Assembly: GCA_031001845.1 (NCBI GenBank)
Contig: JARNGD010000059.1
Coordinates: 1-64,000 of the forward strand
Source: Achaetomiella virescens
Taxonomy: Eukaryota; Ascomycota; Sordariomycetes; Sordariales; Chaetomiaceae
Length of the DNA stretch: 64,000 nucleotides
Reading direction: 5' to 3'
Part shown: in pieces, positions 55,350 through 64,000 of the stretch
Numbering within the stretch: position 1 is the stretch's first letter
How the letters are laid out: each line of letters opens with the position of its first letter
The notes under the pieces: model-generated
What the model saw: only the letters and a program-made list of their open reading frames with translations
Told to the model about the DNA's origin: nothing
Database searches by the model: none
Program-made: the position numbers and the translations under genes

Positions 55350-56926
55350 GGCGGAGAGGAAGGGGGATTTGGATGCCGTGGCTCGTCTGATATTGCAGTG
55401 GCGAGTTATTCGGTATCAGGCCCGGTTTTCTGAGACCAGATGAAAAGGTGTGCCATCAACCACCGCTGTTTGAGAGAATGAAGTACCCGTCCCTTGCGGC
55501 TGGTGTGACGTCGGAGCGCATCAAGCTGATTCAGGGACACTTGTCTGTCGGAAGGTGCGCCGTCAAATTGACAAAGGACAATCACGAACAAAATGGCCAG
55601 CCGCAACAGTTGGGTGTCGAAGAATTTGGCCTTTGGGTTGAACCCCTAAAAAGAGCACAATTGCCGTCCTGCCCTTCGAAGATTCCGGGGAACACGTGGT
55701 GGAACAGACCCGGATTCGCGACAATGGCGTCAGCTGCGAGTTTCCCGATCTGTGGGGGATCTGCCAATCAAGGGCTAGTTATGTCCAGTGGGGTGGTGCC
55801 TGGCCTGGTGGGGGTGTCAAAACACACCGGGAGAGGCCGACGATCCGCCCCTTGCACCCCCCTCTTCCACACACCAACTCAGAGCACCTGTTTGATGTTC
55901 CACTGAATGAACCGATGACGGGATTTATGGCGGGATTTTCGAAAAAAGTGCTCTTTTCTGTGATGCACCGTTCCTCCCTCTTGCGTGCTGCTCCCGCACT
56001 GTCCACTGAATGAGATACAACTGGCCCCAGTCACCGCATTTCTGGGCAGGGAAAACATGAACGGTCACGCGGCCAGAATGTGCTAAGGGCCAAGGCTCCG
56101 CGGGTCACGGTCATGCTGGAACTCGGACAAGTTCAGGAAGAAATTTGCTATTATGATGCTGTGATCAGAAGAAGCTGGATTCAGAGCGTCTTCGCCGAGT
56201 TACCCTGATGGAAGGGTAAGGTCTGGCCCATGCTATGTAGGGAGTTACATCATGCGGTCGAAAAGGGGAGAGAAAAAAAAAGACAGAAAATGATAAAACG
56301 AACGGGGAGAAAACGGGAGAGGATGAGGATAAGGGAAGAGTAACGAAATGATTAATTCTTGAGGAAAAGCAGAAGGGATATCGAAAGGGGAGAGGCAGAT
56401 ACCTTGCTGACATACCAGACGGACCCAACTTCCGATCACAACCACAGCAGAGACCATGGATCGTGACTGCGGCATCGGGACCCTAACCCACGTCTTCCAC
56501 ACATCTCCAGGTCTGTGCGCAAGCTTCCAAGCTCCCAATGCTCCATCACGTGCAACAAGCAGGGAAGGTCACTTTAGCTGAACCGCGTCGACCGCGTCGC
56601 CTCTTCCCCACGTCCCTCAGCAGCAACGCGTCTTTTTCGCGACCCGCGCTGACCACCTCCCCCGGCAATCCGCCGCTCGCCATTGGACGCTGGCCGGCAC
56701 ATCCTCACCTTCAGCCTTGTTCGCATTCATCGCTTCCGACAATAGACTCCCACCTTCGGCCCTGTTATTGTCCGCCTCAGCTCCGAACGCAGCCGCGCGA
56801 CTGTCGTCGGCACGTCCATCACCTCCACATCCTTGCGACTGGATCTCTCCCGACATTTCCCCAACGCCTGGTCCTTTTTCGACTCCATCTCAGCCATCCT
56901 CAGTCGCACCGAACATCGTCGTCAGG
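55350..56926. other. Shared upstream region of the DMT transporter and Mbp1 genes
   Basis: 1.58 kb between divergent starts. No gene is supported; a purine-rich tract lies at 56254-56330. MCB- and SCB-like motifs lie at 56626-56641. Confidence 0.5.
56626..56641 (+). promoter_or_regulatory. Adjacent MCB (ACGCGT) and SCB-like (TTTCGCG) motifs upstream of Mbp1
   Basis: ACGCGT at 56626-56631 is the MluI cell-cycle box bound by MBF. TTTCGCG at 56635-56641 is the reverse complement of the SCB form CGCGAAA. They sit 286-301 nt upstream of the Mbp1 ATG. The pair is suggestive of feedback control by MBF, but ACGCGT also occurs elsewhere in the window (for example 6349, 13112 and 43585). Confidence 0.4.
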
Positions 56927-59245
56927 ATGGCAGCTGACCACCCCATGACGGGGATATACAGCGCGACATATAGCGGTGTGAGTATTCATGGGCTGTGTTA
57001 TCTTCCTCCTCCAGGCTGACACAATCATACGCTTCCAGATCCCCGTATACGAATTCCAATTCGGACCCGACCTTAAAGAACATGTGATGCGCCGTCGAGA
57101 AGACAACTGGATCAATGCCACCCACATCCTGAAAGCCGCCGGCTTCGACAAGCCCGCTAGAACCCGCATCCTCGAGCGCGAGGTCCAGAAGGACGTCCAC
57201 GAGAAAATCCAGGGTGGCTACGGGAAGTACCAGGGTGCGACTGCTCCCCCCTTTCTGTCCCCTTTCGCTGACCGATGTCCCTTTCAGGAACATGGATTCC
57301 CCTCGAGCACGGCGAGGCCCTCGCCCACCGAAACAACGTCTACGACCGGTTAAGACCCATCTTCGAGTTTCAGCCGGGCAATGAGAGCCCTCCACCCGCC
57401 CCGAGACATGCCAGCAAGCCGAAGGCCCCAAAGGCCCGGCCTGCTGTTCCTAAATGGAACAGTAAGTCGCAAGCCAGAAAGAGCAGCCTGTCACAAGCCG
57501 CCGTCTTCTCACACGCTCATCAACAAGGTGCGGTACAAGAAGAGTACGAGAATGCCGACAGCCAAATGAACGAAGACGATACGCCCGATAACGTTACCGT
57601 CGCCTCGGCATCATACATGCCTGAGGACGACCGCTACGACATGTCGCACTACTCGACCGGCCACAGGAAGCGGAAGCGAGAGGAGATGTTGCAGGACTTG
57701 ACAGAGCAACAACATGCCATGTACGGGGACGAGCTCCTGGATTATTTCTTGTTGTCTCGGAACGAGCAACCTGCCATCCGCCCAGACCCTCCGACGAACT
57801 TCCAGCCAGACTGGCCTATCGACACGGAACGGCACACCGCTTTGCACTGGGCATCCGCTATGGGCGATGTCGAAGTGATCAAGCAGCTGAAGCGCTTCGG
57901 CGCAAACCTGGCATGCCAGAATATCCGCGGCGAGACCCCCTTCATGCGCGCCGTCAACTTTACGAACTGTTACGAGAAGCAGACATTTCCCATGGTCATG
58001 AAGGAGCTGTTCAGCACCGTAGACGCGCGGGACGCCTCGGGGTGCACTGTCATCCACCATGCGGCCATCATGAAGAGCGGGCGCGTGACGAGTCACTCTT
58101 GTGCGCGTTACTACCTCGACAACATCCTCAACAAGTTGCAGGAGACGCGCTCGGCAGACGAGTTGCAGCATCTTCTGGATGCCCAGGACAACGACGGAAA
58201 CACAGCGGTGCATCTAGCTGCCATGCGGGACGGGCGCAAGTGTATCCGCGCACTTCTCGGTCGCGGAGCGTCGACGGACATCCCTAACCACCAGGGTATC
58301 CGAGCAGAGGACCTGATCAAGGAGCTCAATGCCTCCAAGAAAGTCGCCCGCGGTCCACCGCAACGCTCATCCAGTCCTTTCGCCCCTGACTCGCAACGAC
58401 ACAACTCGTTCCGCGATGCAGTGGCCGAGTCGGACAGCAAACTCCAAGCAAGCTTCCGCAGCGAAGCGGCCAACACCGTTCAGACGCGCATCACCCCGCT
58501 GGTCCTGCAGAAATTCCAGGACCTCGCCCAGAGCTACGAGAACGATCTCGACGAGAAGGACCAGGCCGAGAAGGAAGCCAAGCGCATCCTACTCAACACC
58601 CAGGCGGACCTGGCCAATCTGCGCGCGTCCATCGCAGATCTCGAGTCCCGTGCAGAAGCCGACGAGCTCGCTGCCAAGACGTCCGCAGAAGCCGCCGATG
58701 TAGCTCAGCAAGTGCTTGCCGTGTACAGGCAGCAGAACCGCATTCTGGTGCAGGACGCCGTCAATAAGGAGCTGGCTGTCGTCAATGGCGACGTCAGAAA
58801 GAATGGGAAAGATGTGGACACGCCCAACGGCCAGCCAGACGATAGCGCCGCCACAAACCCCTCCGATGCTCAAGCCGACAGACCCACAAATCCCGAAGCC
58901 GATGCGCAAGAACGCCTCGCCCTCGCCTCCGAGCTGCAATCCCTCCTTGCCGCCCAGCGCCGCGCAGAACAAGACTATGTCGACGCCCGCGGTGTTATGG
59001 GCACCGGCGACAAGATTGACAAGTATGTGCGGCTACTCAAGTCATGTCTTCCAGGCGAAGAGCACGAGATGCTGGACGAAAACCTTGAGGACCTCATCAA
59101 GATGATGGAGGACGAGGAGGAGGCGGATAACGGGGAGCGGCCGCCGCCGCCTGGCTTAGAGGTTGAGACCCATCACGACCATGGCAGAGGGGTCGAGGGG
59201 TTAGGGTTACGTGGTGGTGTTGAGGTTGGGGTTGGGGGGTTGTAA
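56927..59245 (+). CDS. mbp1: APSES/KilA-N and ankyrin-repeat transcription factor Mbp1 (MBF subunit)
   Basis: There are three exons: 56927-56977, 57039-57234 and 57288-59245, with introns of 61 and 53 nt. All join in frame to give 734 codons with no break. Residues 1-17 (MAADHPMTGIYSATYSG) lead into the APSES DNA-binding domain: IPVYEFQFGPD, MRRREDNWINATHILKAAG, FDKPARTRILEREVQKDVHE, GGYGKYQGTWIPLEHGEAL. A basic linker follows, then ankyrin repeats (about residues 215-360: HTALHWASAMGDVEVIKQL, RGETPFMRAVNFTNC, CTVIHHAAIMKSG, GNTAVHLAAMRDGRKCIR). A coiled coil (about residues 430-510) and a C-terminal helical tail (LKSCLPGEEHEMLDENLEDL) complete it. Mbp1 with Swi6 binds ACGCGT and drives G1/S genes. 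Both the domain order and length match the family. It is transcribed divergently from the DMT gene. Confidence 0.95.
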
Positions 59246-62200
59246 TCCACGCAATGTTGGATAATTTGTTTACCCAAGGCGGTAGTGAGGAGCTTGTTCG
59301 GCCTCGTTGGCTTTTTTTGAGCGCGGGCGGTGTACATCAGGAGGCAGCGGGTGGTGTTCACGTTTTTGCCTAAAAATTCTGGGGCAGTTTTGGGCTGGGC
59401 ATGATGAACTGGATGCTTCTCTTCTGGCTGCATTGGTAGGCCTTGGAGAGGGCTCATGTTACCAATCCGAGAGAGTTGGGTGTCATTTAGCATTGGTCAT
59501 ATGGATATCCTCCTGCCGGTTCGTTTGAGTACTCGGCGGTTTTTAGGAGATGTATCTCTGGGTGGACCGAAACTTCATGCCGCGCGATCTTTCGGCTTGC
59601 TTTTATTTCTCCCTTTGTCCGATTATTAGGGTTTGGCGTCAGGTAGTCATCGGGGCACTGGCTGGGAATATGACGTTGGCTTTTTTACTTTCCACTCAAC
59701 TGGCGATCTCAAGCATCCACGGGTGTATTTGCCTCGGTAATGTTCTCTCCGAATCTGTTTGACCAGCATGGATTTGCCCCTACGTGATGAGTTTGCAAAG
59801 GCGTATGCGTAACAAGTCTGACTGTTCAGGCGGTCGCCTGCTGGTCCTCATCGCCTCGGTCGCCTTCCTTTGCATTCTTCTCTCGAAGAGCTGTTTCATC
59901 ATCTTGCCAGCGTGACGAAGCAAGGCCTTGCATTCCCTCTCGACCGGTTTCCTCGGAGGCCAGTGGCAAATGCCCTCTCGTACAGCAAGCCTTGATAGCC
60001 AACCACTTGCCAGCCACTTGGTAGCCTCTCATCAGATCGCACAATAAAACTCGTATCCCGAAAACAACGCCCCAGCTGGCCATCTGAGCGTGCAGAATAT
60101 CGAGATGAGGAGCAATGAGTTCCACTCCCCCTCCACTCCTAACACAAGGCAACTCGGGGTCCGACATCCGCGTCGAGGACTGGTAACATTCAGTCTTCGT
60201 CGCTGATTCGCCCCATGGTCATCCCTGGTGGATGATGAGGGACCCGACGCTCGTCTATGATCCGTTCCCGATCGCTCGCTAGCCGCCGGTCTGGCTCATC
60301 TGTGAGCATCCAGTGGAGAGGGTCGGACCTCAGGCCTGCCGTGTTCTTGCCTCATATCCCAGATTGGTTCCCTGTCTGGAACGAGTGAAAGGAAAAAGGA
60401 GGGGTTGGGGGGCCAAAGATCAACAATTCGGACTCTGCGAGGAAAAGCTTCCATCATCGCCCACAACAACGAGATTGTATGAGCAGCGGCTGGCCCACGC
60501 TTGGCCAAACCGCCATTCCACTGATTTTCCGAAGCTGGTGAATCCTTGATCACTTGATCAAGCCCTGTTATCTCCTCTCATTTCCTCCTAGCCCTTGGCC
60601 CTTATTATCACTACGAGTCCGAGATATGGTGAAGGAGGCGAGCAGACTTCTCGCTTTTCATCCAGTCTTAAGCCTTTCCTCGCTGCCCTAGCCCGATACT
60701 CGAAATTCCGCGCTTAGATGAACTTCCGCTTGAGATTTCTCGCTTGTCCAAGTTCAGATGACCATCACCCAGGCCCTGCATGGACTTCGACGCCGTTGAC
60801 TGGGATACCAAGCCTGCTTCTAGGCCAATGATGATCTAGAACGCGATGGTCCACCTCTCATCTGCCACGGAAACAGGCATTCGGCACTTTTGAGGTCTCC
60901 GGAAGCTGACTGGCAAGGGCTGGCTGGCCAACAAACAGCGTCTGGGTGTGGAAGTATGACCGGACCTTTGTTTCAAGCCTTCCGTGGACTCCGGGGAGAG
61001 CCTAGTAGGATAGAGACGGCATCTGAGTCGAAAGACAAGACACTCCCTTTGCATGGTGGCCGCTCGCCCCAGTCCGTTCTAATCGAGACTCATCTAAGCC
61101 TCGGCCGCGTGTTCCATGTGGGCCATGACCACCCAAAGCACCCGTCTCAATGGTGCCCGAGGCAGGAAGGTGTTGACGTAACCTGGTGTGACTGCTTAGC
61201 CTCATCCCTCAAATTCTCGCGGGTTCAACTCATTGGATAACTCGGGCCGATGATGTCGCGCCATCTGACACCTTGGTGCGGGACGGTCCCAGCAGCTTGG
61301 GTCGGCATATGGTGTGGCTCAGCAGCCCTGTCCATTCCATTCGCCGTATGTCCAGCAGTCAAGGAAATATCGAGATTGAAGCGAATTGCCATCTGGCGCG
61401 GGAACCCGGTCGTCGTCGAGCCAACCCGATGCCACCGACGGCCTGTGGGTCTTGCGGCGAGCCGGACTTGGGCGTGAGCATTGGGCAGGAAACTGAGAAC
61501 CCCGCGTTGCGGTGCCTTCTGATCCTTCGTCAATCGCCCCGTGACAGTCGTATTTTGACGCAGCCAACGATCGTGGGACGAGGGAAAGTCTGGAAACACA
61601 AACTTGTTGCGAGGTTTGGTCGTCCAGTGGCAAGTGCCGGGGTCTTCGGCCCTCGTGTGGCATGGGAGCTGAGCGGTGGGGCGTTCAGCCAACCAACGCG
61701 CCAAGAACCAAAGTCGCCTCAATGGCGGTCTCGGTGCCCGGGGGCCAAACGCTCAAACTGAACAGCAAACAAATATCCTTTTTTTTTTTTCTTTTCACAA
61801 AAATGCGGAGTCGGCTGCGGTCAAAAGAATGGAGCCAGAGAAGACAAAATGGCGGTCAGTGAGGCCGGAGAACGAATGTCCGGGAGAATCCAGCGTTGGC
61901 TCGGAGCCATGCAAGGAAAGGCCCTTCTCCCTCTGTGGGCCGGGACGATGATCCTGATCTTTCGAGGTCTTGGCTCGAAGTTCTCTCGGCTGCCACGGTG
62001 AGGGATGGTCCGGCCTGTTCGTGTCATGCTGAAGAGCCGCCATTCTGCATCCGCATTCGGACAACAGAACCGAAGCGGAAAAGAGGAGGATTCGATTCGC
62101 AAGGCTCCGAAGTGGGCCGGCAGGGGTCCGGTTCGTAGGGCTGAAGAAGAAGAGCGGGGGCCGGAGATCATGCCCCTCTCCAGTGATCCCTTGTAATCCC

Positions 62201-64000
62201 TTGTGATCCCTTGCAGCCGTGGTCCAACGCTCGCTGCCACCGCCGGCGGGATGGCCCTCTTGGACCCGATGCAGACTCCCAGATGACGGCACGTTCGGAG
62301 TAAGCGCCAGGGCGAATAATTGACCGATTGCTTGCGGGTGGTTGGCGCCCCATCATGGAAGGTATGTTATTTTGCCGAGACCCGAAGAAGAATGAAATGA
62401 AAAGCAGCGAACAATCGAACCGTTGCGCGCAAGACGGATGTCCGAAGAAGCTTGAAGCTTGGCTACAGGATCGAATGAAGGCACTTTCCGACCAAAGCTA
62501 GGCCTGCCCCCGTGTCTTCTTGGTAGCTGTACGAAGTTGCTGTGTAGATTACCGCGCACTACATGCTGACGGGAATCTGGTGGGTTGATGATGAGAATTG
62601 GAGGTTGAACAGCGCCAAAAACGGCTGCAGGCTCTGCCAATCACATGGCCCATTCTGCGTTGGGAACGAGGTGAAGCAGGAGGAAAGTCGGCAGGGACCT
62701 TCATGATGCTCCACCGACGGACATTCCCCTCCTGCCTTTCTCGGCTTGCCTTCGTCGCGGCAAGGGCAGGCTCCCGCCCGGAGTATTCTGCTTTTTTTTC
62801 CTTTTTTGAAGCCCTCCATTAGAGCTGAATTTGGAAGAACAGAATTCTTGGACTCCATACCAAGATGCCGGACGATCATCTCGAGATTGCGGCGTCTCCT
62901 CTAGACCTGGACAATTTCGGGCAATTAGCCGAGCCCTGGACGCTATCGAGAGCCCTGACATCAGACAAGGCTGGACCAAGCCTGAACCCCCAAGCTCCCG
63001 CTGCAACCTGTGCGACGCATGCACCCATCACCCGCCGCAACATCTGTTGGTCGTCGTGCCGCGCTAGCCCCGACGCATCGCGCAGCCCACGACCACTCGC
63101 CTTCTGCCGGCATGCATGCACCATAACGGCTTGTCTAACGCTTGAGCCTATCGCGGAGCCTCTGGGACAAGGCACGCCTGGGAAAATAGCGCACGGCACC
63201 GTTGGAGCATCCTGGATAGGGCTGGCTGACCCGCGTCCACGGACCGACAGGCAAAACATGGTTCTTAGATCAGGGAACTCTCAGCAGCTGTCAATCCAGA
63301 GCGGTCGCACAAGTCTCGACGCGATTTGCAGACCCACCAGCGCCGGTTGTCGCATGTTCCATTCCCAGAAGCCCGGCGAGGCTCAAGAGGAGCTGAAGGG
63401 CAGGTTGCTAGGCCGGATTAGGTATTGCAGCCAGGGACCCTTCTGCACGGTTCGGACTGACATCCAGGGTATCACCCCGCTGCCCCTCGTCTGCCAACTT
63501 GTGCCGCGATCTGGCAAGGCCGCAGATCCGCCCTTCCCTGATTACTCTCCTTGAACTGCGCGGGCTGGAACCAGAGAGCCGCGATTCGCGTCTCCTATCT
63601 TCGACCTTCAGCTGCCCTCCCCATCCCGCTCAGCGCGCTGCTTCCCGGATATTCCCACCCCATTCTCCATCGAGAGACGCCTCTCGGCCGCTACATGAAA
63701 GGGGGCTGGTGAATCCATCTCGACCACGGTTGCCGACAGTTCTCGGAAGGTCAACAACGTTACACAGGAGTTACCTGCCAGAGGCGTGACAGGATGGCCT
63801 GTCGCGGCCCCCCGCCTCCTGTCGCCGGGCTGGGGGTCATTTCCCGCATCACCATATCACCCAGCACGCTAGCCCTTGGGCGTTCCAGAGCGAGCAGCAA
63901 GGCCGCGAGCCAGGATTCAGCCTTCCCCACCGCAGCATCTGCAAGGCTCACAGGGCAGACGAAGCTTAATGAGCGGCTAACCCAGCTCACACCACCCTTG
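59246..64000. other. 4.75 kb GC-rich region without a recognised gene
   Basis: Frames of up to 229 codons exist (62865-63554 plus, 61225-61722 minus, 61795-62292 minus). They overlap in many phases, begin without signal or domain, and match no family I know. There are poly-T tracts near 61781 and 62791. I cannot exclude 5' UTR or promoter sequence of a gene to the right of the window. Confidence 0.4.

Noticed and set aside
62865..63554. 229-codon frame near the right edge
   Set aside because: Composition is unremarkable, no motif is recognised, and a 127-codon frame overlaps it on the other strand. A gene is not excluded but not supported.
1..64000. CRISPR arrays, operons or ribosome-binding sites
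   Set aside because: Introns, TATA-type promoters and monocistronic layout show a fungal nuclear genome; no regularly spaced repeat array is present.

Overview
The window is nuclear DNA of a filamentous ascomycete, most likely a Sordariomycete. The reasons are short introns (46-73 nt, GTRAG...AG, usually with a CTAAC/CTGAC-like branch site), monocistronic genes with long spacers, and gene families typical of Pezizomycotina: an APSES factor with ankyrin repeats, a GH11 xylanase, an M43 secreted protease, 2EXR and Clr5 proteins, a chimeric diterpene/sesterterpene synthase and Fot1/pogo transposons. No species can be named from the sequence.

Layout, left to right. 0-7 kb: a Thr-rich secreted protein cut by the window edge, a bifunctional terpene cyclase-prenyltransferase (1.0-3.4 kb, minus) and a second Thr-rich secreted protein (5.4-6.8 kb). 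7.9-8.6 kb: Fot1-type transposon relics. 9-15 kb: M43 metalloprotease, a 2EXR protein and an MFS sugar transporter, all minus. 15-19.7 kb: no gene seen. 19.7-31.4 kb: a Clr5-domain protein, a HeLo-like relic, a probable TDT/SLAC1-type transporter, a LURP-one-related protein, a third Thr-rich secreted protein, a kinase fragment and an MDR oxidoreductase. 32-39.7 kb: AT-rich transposon territory around a GH11 xylanase, with a nested stack (two solo-LTR-like insertions inside a Fot1 element inside a MITE-like element) next to a decayed gene. 41.9-53 kb: a small Cys-rich secreted protein, a very large multi-module secreted protein with PAN/apple-like repeats, a broken sugar transporter and an F-box protein. 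53.9-59.2 kb: a DMT transporter and the MBF cell-cycle factor Mbp1, divergently transcribed. 59.2-64 kb: GC-rich, no gene recognised.

The dominant oddity is that almost every recognisable gene is broken by single-base frame breaks. Most can be explained by one missing base, often in a homopolymer, while Mbp1 (734 codons, three exons) reads cleanly from ATG to stop. I read this mainly as a consensus-quality problem, with real decay in at least the MFS pseudogene, the HeLo-like relic and the transposons. Gene spans below are therefore biological extents, and the exact proteins cannot be read from this assembly. Functionally the window is rich in secreted and plant-polymer or host-interface proteins (xylanase, protease, Thr-rich proteins, Cys-rich peptide, giant PAN protein, sugar transporters), plus one orphan terpene synthase that has no visible tailoring genes. 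It looks like an accessory, transposon-affected segment ending next to a conserved core gene.
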